From an uncultured Geobacteraceae bacterium (GTDB lineage: Bacteria > Desulfobacterota > Desulfuromonadia > Geobacterales > Pseudopelobacteraceae), in assembly GCA_903875605.1 (NCBI GenBank), contig CAIQWT010000094.1, positions 1 through 64,000 on the forward strand: a DNA stretch of 64,000 bases, written 5' to 3'. Positions within the stretch are counted from its first letter, which is position 1; the number at the start of each line of letters is the position of its first letter. The notes below the pieces were generated by a model. That model was given only the letters and a program-made list of their open reading frames with translations. It was not told the DNA's origin and did not search any database. This document shows, piece by piece, positions 8,973 through 17,708 of this stretch. The translations under genes and the position numbers were made by a program.

Positions 8973-9758
8973 CTACTTAACTTCCAGCATCCTTTTCAGT
9001 GTTTCAGCATCAGGCATACCACTTTGAACTGTGCCATTCGGCATTACCACCGTGGGCGTACTGGAAATGCCATTAACAGAGGCGAACATGATTATTTCGT
9101 CAATAGCCTGCTTACTGCTTTCCTTGGTTGGCTTGGGAACTTCCTTACCATCAAACGCCTTGTCCAGCAGATCAAGGCTTTTTGTTTCAAGAACTGTTCG
9201 GGACTTGTCATAGGCGCCAGGATGCATTGGCAGCGGGAACAACATGACATAAATCGCTACATCTTTGTCGATGCTTGCCAGTTTTTTCAGTTCAAGATGC
9301 CCTTTCCGGCAGTATGGACAGTCGGGATCGGTAAAAACATATAGTTTCTTTGTACCCTTAGGATTGCCCATAACAACAGCAAGCTGTGCAGGAATATTTT
9401 TTACATCAATAGTTGACATCTGTTTTGGCTTCGGAAGCACGTTTTTATGTGCCGCAATCGGTTCAAGTTTTTCCAGATCGAATACGGTACCCTGGATCAG
9501 ATGTTTTTTACCGAAATCCATAAAAAGAATCCCTTTTTGCCCATCTTTCTCGAATAGCATCTCAAACAGGCCTCGTGCAGGAGAGAGCATTACCGAATCA
9601 ATACTCACACCGATCTTTTTTACGAGTCCGTTGGCTTCCGGAATAGTAAGCGAGTGACAGGTTGCACATTCACCACCGCACCCATCTTTAGTCATGGCAT
9701 ACGAGGAGGTAACAAGGAGGAAACTGACTGCGACGGCAATACAAAGTGTTTTCAGCAT
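8973..9758 (-). CDS. DsbC/DsbG-like thiol:disulfide protein with N-terminal CXXCH motif
   Basis: 261 residues. The signal peptide (about 1-21, ending SYA) directs it to the periplasm. The C-terminal two thirds are DsbC-like: a dimerisation-type region (about 35-125), then a thioredoxin fold with the active site CPYC near 148 after VFTDPD, and a cis-Pro region ISSTPTVV near the end. DsbC reduces or isomerises wrong disulfides, and the length fits the family. The oddity is C27 and CATCH at 31-35 just after the signal peptide, a possible c-type heme site. The gene lies 29 bases after a sigma-54 response regulator. It may assist folding of multiheme cytochromes; that is inference. Confidence 0.88.
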   Translation of the reverse strand: MLKTLCIAVAVSFLLVTSSYAMTKDGCGGECATCHSLTIPEANGLVKKIGVSIDSVMLSPARGLFEMLFEKDGQKGILFMDFGKKHLIQGTVFDLEKLEPIAAHKNVLPKPKQMSTIDVKNIPAQLAVVMGNPKGTKKLYVFTDPDCPYCRKGHLELKKLASIDKDVAIYVMLFPLPMHPGAYDKSRTVLETKSLDLLDKAFDGKEVPKPTKESSKQAIDEIIMFASVNGISSTPTVVMPNGTVQSGMPDAETLKRMLEVK

Positions 9759-9787
9759 GAAGAATTCCTTTCAGGATTGAATATGCG

Positions 9788-11158
9788 CTACTCTATGCCA
9801 TATTCCTTGATTTTGTAAAGTAGTGAACGATGACTAATTTCCAGTATTTTGGCAGATTGTGTGCGATTACCTCCGGTTCTGGCAAGCGCTTTACGGATAA
9901 GTTCACGCTCTATGGTATCTTCAGCTTTTTTTATAGAAAGATTTTCATCGTCATCCGGTTCAGAAAGATTGTCTATATCAGGCAGGCAAACTGATTGTGG
10001 CAAACAGGCAGAGGTTATGTGACCATCTTCACAGAGGATACAGGCGCGCTCAATTGCATTTTCAAGTTCGCGAATATTGCCCGGCCAGCGATGTGCCATC
10101 AGACTGCGCAGTGCATAAGGCTCAATACGCAGTTGTTTACTATTTTCAGCACTTCCGTAACGGTTCATAAAATATTCCACCAACAGTGGAATATCCTCAA
10201 CACGTTCGCGCAAAGGCGGTAACTGAAGGCAAAACACATTCAGCCGGAAATACAAATCTTCCCGAAAACGTCCGGCCTCGCTATCAACTGACAGGTCACG
10301 TGAGGTGGCAGAAACAACTCTTACGTCTACTTTTTTTGATACTGCACTCCCTACCCTTCTGATCTCACTCTCTTGCAAAACCCGCAGCAGCTTAACCTGT
10401 AATGCGAGCGGCATCTCGCCGATTTCATCGAGAAAAAGTGTCCCGCCATCAGCCTGCTCGAAAAGGCCTACTTTGTCACTTGAAGCATCGGTAAAGGCAC
10501 CACGGATATGCCCGAACAACTCACTTTCAAGCAGATTTTCCGGAATAGCACCGCAATTCACAGCCACAAACGGCTTTAGTGATCTCCTGCCGTTTTGATG
10601 GATTGCGCGGGCGACCAGCTCTTTTCCGGTGCCTGATTCACCCAGAATAAGGATTGTTGTCTTAAGATCGGCAATTTTTTTGATCTGTGTAAATATTTCC
10701 TGCATTTTAGCATTTTGGCTGAGTATACCGCTGTAAGAAAATCTTCCGGCGGCAACTTCACGCAAGCGACTGTTTTCTTCTTTAAGCCGCTCACGCTCTT
10801 CAGCTTTTTTAAGCACCATTAGTATTTCATCTTTCTTGAACGGCTTAGAGATAAAGTCATATGCTCCAAGCTTCAGGCATTCTACTGCCGTTTCCACACT
10901 GCCATAGGCGGACATCATAATGATCGGAGCGGTAACCAGCTGTTCAAGTGCCCGTACCAAAAAAGTTTTACCATCCATTTCCGGCATATGTATGTCACAG
11001 AGGATAAAATTATATACATTTTCTAGAACACAACCCAGCGCTTCTTCACCATCGGCTGCCAAATCAACACGGTATCCCTGATGAGACAGCATGACCGACA
11101 ACATATGGCGCAGGTTTTCCTCGTCATCTATAATCAGTATCGGCTGGTTTTTCTTCAT
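9788..11158 (-). CDS. NtrC-family sigma-54-dependent response regulator (pilus-locus, PilR-like)
   Basis: 456 residues in three parts: receiver (about 6-120, with DD at 11-12 and phospho-Asp in CDIHMPEMDG), AAA+ ATPase (about 145-375, Walker A GESGTGKE near 175, Walker B LFLDEIGE), and a Fis-type helix-turn-helix (last 40 residues, GGNRTQSAKILEISHRSLLYK). It activates sigma-54 promoters by remodelling RNA polymerase. The loop that contacts sigma-54 reads GAFTDA instead of GAFTGA. The ATG overlaps the stop of the upstream kinase (ATGA), so the two form a cognate pair. Adjacency to pilD and the pilus genes suggests a PilR-like role, but naming is uncertain because paralogs are common. Confidence 0.92.
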   Translation of the reverse strand: MKKNQPILIIDDEENLRHMLSVMLSHQGYRVDLAADGEEALGCVLENVYNFILCDIHMPEMDGKTFLVRALEQLVTAPIIMMSAYGSVETAVECLKLGAYDFISKPFKKDEILMVLKKAEERERLKEENSRLREVAAGRFSYSGILSQNAKMQEIFTQIKKIADLKTTILILGESGTGKELVARAIHQNGRRSLKPFVAVNCGAIPENLLESELFGHIRGAFTDASSDKVGLFEQADGGTLFLDEIGEMPLALQVKLLRVLQESEIRRVGSAVSKKVDVRVVSATSRDLSVDSEAGRFREDLYFRLNVFCLQLPPLRERVEDIPLLVEYFMNRYGSAENSKQLRIEPYALRSLMAHRWPGNIRELENAIERACILCEDGHITSACLPQSVCLPDIDNLSEPDDDENLSIKKAEDTIERELIRKALARTGGNRTQSAKILEISHRSLLYKIKEYGIE

Positions 11159-12651
11159 GTTTCTATCCTTTTTTCTGCTTGCGCCAGTGGCAGCCAGAGA
11201 GTAAAACAGCTCCCTTTTCCCACTTTACTTACCGCTGTAATACGCCCGCCAAAGCCCTCAATAATCCGCGCTGAAATAGCCAATCCCAGACCGGTTCCCT
11301 TTCCGGGAGCTTTAGTTGTAAAAAACGGATCAAAAATATGTTTCATCGATTCATCTGTAATGCCGCTACCATTGTCTTTTACATCAACACGGATATAGAC
11401 GCCATCCCGTCCGGCAGTGATCGTTATCGTTCCTCCTGCAGGAGTGGCATCGCGACTGTTAAGAAGGAGGTTCAACATTACCTGCTGAAGCTGGTATTGA
11501 TCGCAACTGACTGGTAAAAGTCCTTCAGCAATTTCCGTACATAGATGCAAATGTTTAAAAACACCCTGCTCGGTCATCAAATCACAGGTTGAGAGTACAA
11601 CCTCCCGTATATCAGCATTCTCACCGCCGGGCGTACGTGGGCGGGAAAAATCGAGCAGGCCCCGTACAATCCTGTCGATCCGGGAGCAATCAGCACTGAT
11701 GCGCCTGGTATAATCCTGAATGGTGGGATTGTCCGGCATCTCACCGGCAGAGAGCTCGGCATAGCCCATGATCGAGGCAAGCGGAGTTCCTATTTCATGT
11801 GCCATACCGGCAGCAAGCAGGCCGATAGAAGCCATTTTTTCAGTGCGCAGCGTTTCTTCCCGAGCCTGGTGCAAATCGCTGTTAGCCTGTTTCAGGGCCG
11901 CCATCTGTTCGTTAACCTGAAGGTCTTTATTGTACAGAGCAGATGCCATTTCATTAAATGCATTGGCAAGCAGAGCAAGTTCTGCACTTCCGGAAACTTT
12001 CAGTAACTGGCCGTATTGGCCTCCGGTAATTTTTTCCGTAGCGGTCAATAAACGGTTAATCGGATTGACAACAATCCGTGTCAGCACAAAGGAACCTAGT
12101 CCTAGCAATAAAATAAAGTCTAAAGCAAAATATGCCATTAATAACTGGCGGGATCGATATAGGCGCGCTTTTTCAGGAGCCAGGGAGAGCAGCAAACCGG
12201 CCTTACCGACAGCTTCACCTTCACGAATAATTGTCATGAGGTGAACAACGGCGCTTCCATCCGGTCTGATGTAACTTCCATCTATTGTTTTCGCTAGCCC
12301 CTCAAATGGAGCATACAGATCACTCCCTTCCCGACCGGAGCTGAAAATAACCTTGCCATTTACGTCCAGCAGGGTGAGACGACTGAAGGCAGACTCTTCG
12401 GAAAGCTTTTGAATGTAGCGGGCAGCTTGAGAATCGGTAGGTAGAAATCCTTCCGGATAAGTCGGAATTGAATCCGGGAGCAGGCTGGCAAAAGCTTTGA
12501 GCAGGGTGCGGGCATGTTCACCTTTTTGTGCATACAGGTCGTTTGCGGCTGTTTTGAATGCCAGCAGGCTGAAGAGGAGCCATGTCAACATAAGAAGCAA
12601 CCCCAAAAAAGCAAGGATTGAAACAGTCAGACTGGGGCGGTAACGGGTCAT
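11155..12651 (-). CDS. Membrane sensor histidine kinase, partner of the NtrC-type regulator
   Basis: 498 residues from the ATG at 12651; AGGGG, lying within the last codons of the prepilin peptidase gene, is its ribosome site. An N-terminal TM helix (about 8-30), a periplasmic sensor region (about 31-175), a second TM helix, HAMP (about 190-245), a coiled coil, a HisKA domain with HEIGTPL, and an HATPase domain (N-box NLLLNSRDA, G1 DNGSGI, G2 GTGLGLAI) are visible. It autophosphorylates in response to an unknown envelope signal and phosphorylates the overlapping regulator gene product. An upstream in-frame ATG at 12693 would extend it into pilD and is unlikely. Confidence 0.92.
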   Translation of the reverse strand: MTRYRPSLTVSILAFLGLLLMLTWLLFSLLAFKTAANDLYAQKGEHARTLLKAFASLLPDSIPTYPEGFLPTDSQAARYIQKLSEESAFSRLTLLDVNGKVIFSSGREGSDLYAPFEGLAKTIDGSYIRPDGSAVVHLMTIIREGEAVGKAGLLLSLAPEKARLYRSRQLLMAYFALDFILLLGLGSFVLTRIVVNPINRLLTATEKITGGQYGQLLKVSGSAELALLANAFNEMASALYNKDLQVNEQMAALKQANSDLHQAREETLRTEKMASIGLLAAGMAHEIGTPLASIMGYAELSAGEMPDNPTIQDYTRRISADCSRIDRIVRGLLDFSRPRTPGGENADIREVVLSTCDLMTEQGVFKHLHLCTEIAEGLLPVSCDQYQLQQVMLNLLLNSRDATPAGGTITITAGRDGVYIRVDVKDNGSGITDESMKHIFDPFFTTKAPGKGTGLGLAISARIIEGFGGRITAVSKVGKGSCFTLWLPLAQAEKRIET

Positions 12652-12656
12652 GAAAA

Positions 12657-13445
12657 CTACCCCTGAGTAAAACCGCTCAGCCCGAGATACCAACGAATGA
12701 GTGGCTTACCGTAAAAGATGTAGAGCACTGCACCAAAAGCAAGGTATGGACCAAACGGAATTGCCAGCTTGGAATCTTTTTTCTGCACCAACATGATGGA
12801 GACACCAACTATCGAACCGATCAGTGAGCTGGCAAAAATAATAAACAGCACCGATTTCCAGCCAAGAAAAGCCCCCATCATAGCCAGAAGCTTTATATCA
12901 CCACCACCCATACCGTCTTTACCGGTCAGCCACTGATAACCGTAGGCAACCAGCAGGAGGCTCCCCCCCCCCAGAAGGATGCCAAGCAGTGAATTAAGCC
13001 AAGTATAACCTGGAATAAAAAACGAGAGAATAAATCCAACAACAATGCCGGGTAACGAGATTTCATCCGGGATGATCTGATGTTCAATATCTATAAAAGT
13101 GATCACTACCAATGCCGAACAGAGCAGAAACAGGGTCGCAAACGCCAGCGTCGGGCCGAAACGGAGGAAAAGCAGCAGGGTCAACAGTCCATTCAGTAGC
13201 TCTACCAGCGGATATTGAAGGGAGATGTGAGTTCCGCAACCCCGGCATTTTCCACGAAGGAAAAGATAGCTCAACAACGGGATATTGTCATACCAACGAA
13301 TCTGATATGAGCAGACAGGACAATGCGAAGGGGGAGAGACTATTGATTCATCTCTCGGCATGCGGCAGATACAGACATTGAGGAATGATCCGACAACCAT
13401 ACCGAATACGAGCGCGAAGGCGGAATAGATTAAGTCAGGGGTCAT
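12657..13445 (-). CDS. pilD: Prepilin peptidase / N-methyltransferase
   Basis: 262 residues. This inner-membrane aspartic protease cuts and N-methylates type IV prepilins such as the PilV-, PilW- and FimT-like proteins here. The N-terminal part contains GSFLNVCICRMP and a four-cysteine zinc site (CPVC ... CRGC), as in bifunctional enzymes. The catalytic aspartates lie in FIDIEHQIIPDEI and in GGGDIKLLAMMG, followed by several hydrophobic helices. Its start overlaps the EI stop by one base (TGATG), which ties pilin processing to the PTS operon. The substrates are probably encoded both here and elsewhere in the genome. Confidence 0.95.
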   Translation of the reverse strand: MTPDLIYSAFALVFGMVVGSFLNVCICRMPRDESIVSPPSHCPVCSYQIRWYDNIPLLSYLFLRGKCRGCGTHISLQYPLVELLNGLLTLLLFLRFGPTLAFATLFLLCSALVVITFIDIEHQIIPDEISLPGIVVGFILSFFIPGYTWLNSLLGILLGGGSLLLVAYGYQWLTGKDGMGGGDIKLLAMMGAFLGWKSVLFIIFASSLIGSIVGVSIMLVQKKDSKLAIPFGPYLAFGAVLYIFYGKPLIRWYLGLSGFTQG

Positions 13446-15187
13446 CAGTCTATACTTTCGGTTACATCCAGGGTAATTTGAGATTTGAGGTACATCTCCA
13501 CCTCAGAGGCGGTTGAAAAAGCAAAGCAGCCTTCGGCAATCCGCACTGCGCGCTCCATAGAGCAGCGACGCAGAATCTGCTTCACCCGCAGGATTGATCC
13601 TGCACCCATGGAAAGCTCATCAAAACCGAGCCCGAGCAGAATCGGCAGATAGAGAGAATCTCCGGCCATTTCGCCACAGAGACAAGCAGGTATTCCGGCA
13701 CCGTGAGCAGCCTGAACAATACGGCGCAGTGACCTGAGTACCGCAGGATGAAGCGGTTGATACAGATGGGAAAGCTGTTCGTTGCTGCGATCAATAGCCA
13801 GTGTGTACTGAATCAGATCGTTCGTGCCGACACTGAAAAAATCTACTTCGCGTGCCAGCAGGTCTGCCAGGGTAACTGCTGCCGGTATTTCAATCATCAC
13901 ACCAACCTGAATGGCACTATCAAACCGGATGCCTGAGGCATTCAACTCCAGCTTGGCCTCTTCAAGCAGTTTTTTCGCGGTGCGAACTTCCTCCAATCCT
14001 GAAATCATCGGAAACATTATACGAACCGGGCCATCAGCACTGACGCGTAATATCGCCCTAAGCTGTTTTTTAAATTCGTCCGGCATACTCAATGACAAGC
14101 GGATCGCCCTGACACCAAGCGCCGGATTAGCCTCTGCTGCCTGATCCATACCTTCCAACAGCTTGTCACCACCGGCATCCAGAGTTCGAATAGTAAGAGG
14201 ATGTGGTGCAATGGCCTGCTGCATAGTACGATATGTTATCAACTGTTCTTCTTCATCCGGCATGGAAGCACGGTTCATGAAAAGCATTTCTGTCCGGTAC
14301 AAACCGACGCCGCTGCCGCCATGCGCCAGAACGGAAGCACCCTCTTCCGGTATCTCCACGTTACCACGCAGAGACATCGTGTGGCCATCAAGCGTCACAG
14401 CCGGCAGTGGTGCAGTTTTCAGCAGTTCATATTCAACATATTCATAGTGTTGCTTACGGCGCAGCGACAACTGAAAAGTTTCCTGATCAGGTTCAACAAT
14501 AACTGAGCCGGACAAGCCGTCAACGATAACACTAACTCCATCCAGCAGCAGGTCTGTTATGCCCTCAACGCCCATAACCGCCGGCAGTTCCAGTGCACGT
14601 GCCAGTATTGCTGTGTGCGACGTCCGGCCACCAATCTCGGTTATGATGGCAAGAACATTATTACGATTGATCTGAAGCATATCGGCAGGGGAAATGTCAT
14701 GCGCTGCGATGATTATATGATTTTCGTGCTGCGGCAGCGGTTCCAGAGTTTCACCGCTCATACTGCGCAGCACCCTCTCAATAACCGTTTCAACATCGCT
14801 GATACGCTCACGAAGATATGGATCATCAATTCTGGCAAATGTTTCGCGATACCGGTGCAGTGTACGTCGCAGGGCACCTTCGGCGTTTATCATACCGGTG
14901 CGGATGGTTTCCGTAGTTTCAGTAACCAGACGCTCATCTGCCAGAATCATCAGGTGGGTTTCTATAAAGAAGAGGTGGTCTTCTCCATTTGTTTCTGCGA
15001 GGCGGGATTTAAGAAGTTCGAGGTCTACGCGGGTTACTTCAATTGCCTGCGCCAGTCGGGCAGTTTCATGAGAAACGGCCTCAGATTGGATCGGATATTC
15101 AGAAACGGTGATACTGCGGCGATCAATAATGCGCAACTTACCCATGGCAATCCCGGGCGAAGCCGCGATACCAGAGAAAGTTCGCAT
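13445..15187 (-). CDS. ptsI: Phosphoenolpyruvate-protein phosphotransferase (PTS enzyme I)
   Basis: 580 residues from the ATG at 15187, preceded by GAGAGGAA inside the HPr stop region; an upstream ATG at 15214 is less likely. Enzyme I transfers phosphate from PEP to HPr. The phospho-histidine lies in GGRTSHTAILAR (near residue 190). The PEP-binding barrel shows LYRTEMLFMNR, IRTLDAGGDK and FFSVGTNDLIQYTLAIDR, and the C-terminal Cys lies in CLCGEMAGD. There is no N-terminal GAF domain, so it is PtsI- rather than PtsP-type. It lies directly after HPr and EIIA. No sugar permease is encoded nearby, so its output is probably regulatory. Confidence 0.95.
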   Translation of the reverse strand: MRTFSGIAASPGIAMGKLRIIDRRSITVSEYPIQSEAVSHETARLAQAIEVTRVDLELLKSRLAETNGEDHLFFIETHLMILADERLVTETTETIRTGMINAEGALRRTLHRYRETFARIDDPYLRERISDVETVIERVLRSMSGETLEPLPQHENHIIIAAHDISPADMLQINRNNVLAIITEIGGRTSHTAILARALELPAVMGVEGITDLLLDGVSVIVDGLSGSVIVEPDQETFQLSLRRKQHYEYVEYELLKTAPLPAVTLDGHTMSLRGNVEIPEEGASVLAHGGSGVGLYRTEMLFMNRASMPDEEEQLITYRTMQQAIAPHPLTIRTLDAGGDKLLEGMDQAAEANPALGVRAIRLSLSMPDEFKKQLRAILRVSADGPVRIMFPMISGLEEVRTAKKLLEEAKLELNASGIRFDSAIQVGVMIEIPAAVTLADLLAREVDFFSVGTNDLIQYTLAIDRSNEQLSHLYQPLHPAVLRSLRRIVQAAHGAGIPACLCGEMAGDSLYLPILLGLGFDELSMGAGSILRVKQILRRCSMERAVRIAEGCFAFSTASEVEMYLKSQITLDVTESID

Positions 15188-15188
15188 A

Positions 15189-15455
15189 TCATTCCTCTCC
15201 AAAACCATTGGCAATCAGCTCACCAATGGCCTGAAAAGCTTCGGTTTCATCCGCACCATCAACTGTCAAGCGTACAGAGGAACCTTTGGAGGCCGCCAGC
15301 ATCATAATGCCCATAATGCTTTTTCCGTTAACCTCAACACCCTCTCGGGCCAGCTTGACGTCAGAGCTGAAACGACTTGAAGTTTTCACGAAGAGTGCCG
15401 AAGCACGGGCGTGTAAACCGAGTTTATTTATGATCATAAATTCGTTCTGGAGCAT
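15189..15455 (-). CDS. ptsH: Phosphocarrier protein HPr
   Basis: 88 residues, the normal HPr size. Active-site His15 sits in GLHARAS, and the regulatory Ser46 sits in NGKSIMG, the exact context recognised by HPr kinase. HPr takes phosphate from enzyme I and gives it to EIIA; phosphorylation at Ser46 by HprK (encoded 1.3 kb upstream) reduces that flow. The stop codon precedes the ptsI ATG by one base. Having both sites intact implies that both phosphorylation routes operate. Confidence 0.96.
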   Translation of the reverse strand: MLQNEFMIINKLGLHARASALFVKTSSRFSSDVKLAREGVEVNGKSIMGIMMLAASKGSSVRLTVDGADETEAFQAIGELIANGFGEE

Positions 15456-15477
15456 ATGTTCAGGTATCCTTGGGCGC

Positions 15478-15870
15478 TTACTTCAAAAATTCTCCGGCAA
15501 CGATAATTCCTTCACGCCCGGATCGATGCAAATCAGCGGCAAGTTCAGCAACCGGCATCTTTGTTCGACGTGAACAGAACTCAATCAGCATCGGCAGGTT
15601 CACTCCGGTTACAACTTCAATACATCCCTCTTTTAAAAATGACATTGCCATATTTGACGGCGTACCGCCAAAAAGATCCGTCATGATAATAGCCCCGTCA
15701 GCATGCACAGATTCTACAGCAGCAACAACACGAGCCATTATATCGTCAGCTCTTTCATCAGGAGCAACTTCCACTGCAGCGCAGTTTTCAATCGGACCGA
15801 CAATCATCTCTGCAGACAATTTGAGGGCCGTGGCCAAACCGGCATGGGTAACAAGAACTAATCCTATCAT
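15478..15870 (-). CDS. PTS EIIA component, mannose (Man) family
   Basis: 130 residues, a stand-alone EIIA domain of the mannose superfamily. The phospho-acceptor His9 lies in VLVTHAGLA near the start, and a typical DLFGGTPSNMAM motif follows in the middle. It would accept phosphate from HPr. No IIB, IIC or IID gene is present, so it may act as a regulatory end-point rather than in sugar uptake. The start overlaps the rapZ stop by 4 bases (ATGA), and ptsH follows after 22 bases. Confidence 0.93.
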   Translation of the reverse strand: MIGLVLVTHAGLATALKLSAEMIVGPIENCAAVEVAPDERADDIMARVVAAVESVHADGAIIMTDLFGGTPSNMAMSFLKEGCIEVVTGVNLPMLIEFCSRRTKMPVAELAADLHRSGREGIIVAGEFLK

Positions 15871-16730
15871 TTAAGCCCCTTTTCAATATCCCTGTGTATG
15901 ATTCGCACTGAGGGCCACAATTCCTGCAAGTGCATTCCGGTGGCTTCTGCAATAGCAACAGAGCGATGGCGCCCACCGGTACAGCCAATTGAAATAGTTA
16001 AATAAGACTTGCCTTCTTTAAGATGTGCCGGCAGCAACATATCCAAAAGCGGGAAAAAATATTCAAGAAATTGTGCTGAAGTAACATTATCGAGGACATA
16101 ATCGCGAACCGAGTCATCAATTCCTGTTCCTTCTTTCAATTCAGGAATAAAGAAGGGATTCGGAAGAAAACGAACGTCCATTACTATACTCGATTCAAGA
16201 GGCACACCATACTTGAATCCAAAGGACTGAACTTCAATCGCAAGTTGATTATTCTGTTCATCACCCCTGACAATCCGCAAAACAAGTTCTTTCAACTGGT
16301 GCACAGTAAAGTCGGATGTGTCGATTACCCTTGTCGCTAAACTTCTCAGTACACTCAACCGTTCACGTTCAAGAACAATTGCTTCTGAGACTGAACAGTC
16401 CTCATCAGCAGGGTGCCGGCGGCGTGTTTCAGAATAACGCCGCACAAGTATGTCATCAAGCGTATCAAAGAAAAATATTTCTACAGTATGCCCGGCGTTG
16501 ACAATTTTCTTAAAGGCGAGTTCGTATCCTTTAAAAAACTCCTTACCACGGATATCAGCCACCAGTACGATGCCCTGGAATGATTCACCGGACTTATCAA
16601 TCAGCTCTACGAACCGCTTGAACAAACGTACGGGAAGATTATCAATACAGTAATACCCTTCGTCTTCAAGGGCTCTTACTGCAGTTGATTTTCCTGATCC
16701 GGACATGCCGGTTATGATGATTATGCGCAT
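15867..16730 (-). CDS. rapZ: RapZ/YvcJ-family nucleotide-binding RNase adapter
   Basis: 287 residues, full length for the family. The Walker A motif GMSGSGKST is at residues 8-16, and the C-terminal domain carries SIGCTGGRHRSVAIAE, the signature of RapZ. In enterobacteria RapZ delivers small RNAs to RNase E to set glucosamine-6-phosphate synthase levels; in other phyla YvcJ binds GTP/ATP and the role is less clear. Its position between hprK and PTS genes is a classic arrangement. It overlaps the EIIA gene by 4 bases and starts 3 bases after hprK. Confidence 0.95.
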   Translation of the reverse strand: MRIIIITGMSGSGKSTAVRALEDEGYYCIDNLPVRLFKRFVELIDKSGESFQGIVLVADIRGKEFFKGYELAFKKIVNAGHTVEIFFFDTLDDILVRRYSETRRRHPADEDCSVSEAIVLERERLSVLRSLATRVIDTSDFTVHQLKELVLRIVRGDEQNNQLAIEVQSFGFKYGVPLESSIVMDVRFLPNPFFIPELKEGTGIDDSVRDYVLDNVTSAQFLEYFFPLLDMLLPAHLKEGKSYLTISIGCTGGRHRSVAIAEATGMHLQELWPSVRIIHRDIEKGLK

Positions 16731-16733
16731 TAT

Positions 16734-17693
16734 TTACTCGACCTCATCACCGAGAGGTCGGGCTTCTATACGAGCCATAAGCCTCTCCTGAAAATCCCGT
16801 GCCGAGTGATATCCCATCCCTTTCAGGAGGTTATTTCTAGCAGCTACTTCGATAATTGAACCCAGGTTGCGCCCGGGCCTGACAGGAATAATTATATGCG
16901 GTATTTCTATGCCTAGAATCGTAAAGGTGCGGTCATCAACGCCTAATCTATCATATTCATGCGACTCATCCCACTCCACTAACTCCAGCAGCATATCGAC
17001 AATTTTTTTGTCCCGTATAGCCGAAACCCCGTAAAGATCCTTGATATTGATAATACCGAGGCCACGAATCTCCATAAGATACTGCAGTGATTCTTCAGCA
17101 TGCCCCACAAGCACCGCAGGCATCTTCTTCTTTATAAACACCATGTCATCAGCAACCAGGCGGTGTCCACGCATTACCAGATCAAGGGCACATTCACTCT
17201 TTCCGATACCGCTTTTGCCGGAAATAAGGACACCGACCCCCAGCACATCCATCAGGACACCGTGAATATGAGTATTCGGGAGCAACCGTTCTTCAAGAAA
17301 TTTGGTTATCAGAGAGATAAAAGTAGATGATTGATGAGGGGTCGCAAGTACCGGAATAGCCCTGGCTTCGGCAAGCTCCATCAGAAGCTGTGGCGGACGC
17401 AGATTTTTTGTAACAATAAAACAGGCTATGGGGAACCTGCAAAGCGCTTCCAGATTATCAGCGGCCACTTGATTGTCAATCTGCTGGAGATAGGATATTT
17501 CAGTATTACCAAGCACCTGCAACCGGTCAGGATGCAGGTGCTCAGTGTAACCGGCCAGTGCCAACCCGGGCTTTTGAATCCGTGAACTGGAGACACGATG
17601 AGAAAGCCCCTGTTTGCCGGCTAGAAGCGACAAACCGAGGCCATACTCATTATCCGTCAGCAGATCTTGTATTGAAAGGGTAATACCGTCCAT
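16734..17693 (-). CDS. hprK: HPr kinase/phosphorylase
   Basis: 319 residues, the normal length. The N-terminal domain (about 1-130) precedes a P-loop GKSGIGKSECAL near residue 157, the catalytic LVADDMV, and the signature EIRGLGIINIKDLYG. It phosphorylates HPr at Ser46 with ATP and removes that phosphate in reverse. In proteobacteria it modulates regulatory PTS networks rather than CcpA. It sits between hpf and rapZ in the rpoN operon, with only 15 bases to hpf. Confidence 0.96.
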   Translation of the reverse strand: MDGITLSIQDLLTDNEYGLGLSLLAGKQGLSHRVSSSRIQKPGLALAGYTEHLHPDRLQVLGNTEISYLQQIDNQVAADNLEALCRFPIACFIVTKNLRPPQLLMELAEARAIPVLATPHQSSTFISLITKFLEERLLPNTHIHGVLMDVLGVGVLISGKSGIGKSECALDLVMRGHRLVADDMVFIKKKMPAVLVGHAEESLQYLMEIRGLGIINIKDLYGVSAIRDKKIVDMLLELVEWDESHEYDRLGVDDRTFTILGIEIPHIIIPVRPGRNLGSIIEVAARNNLLKGMGYHSARDFQERLMARIEARPLGDEVE

Positions 17694-17708
17694 GGTGACT
17701 TGGCCGTT

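Noticed and set aside
14615-15307. 230-residue plus-strand frame opposite ptsI/ptsH
   Set aside because: Antisense to conserved PTS genes, with no recognizable domain.
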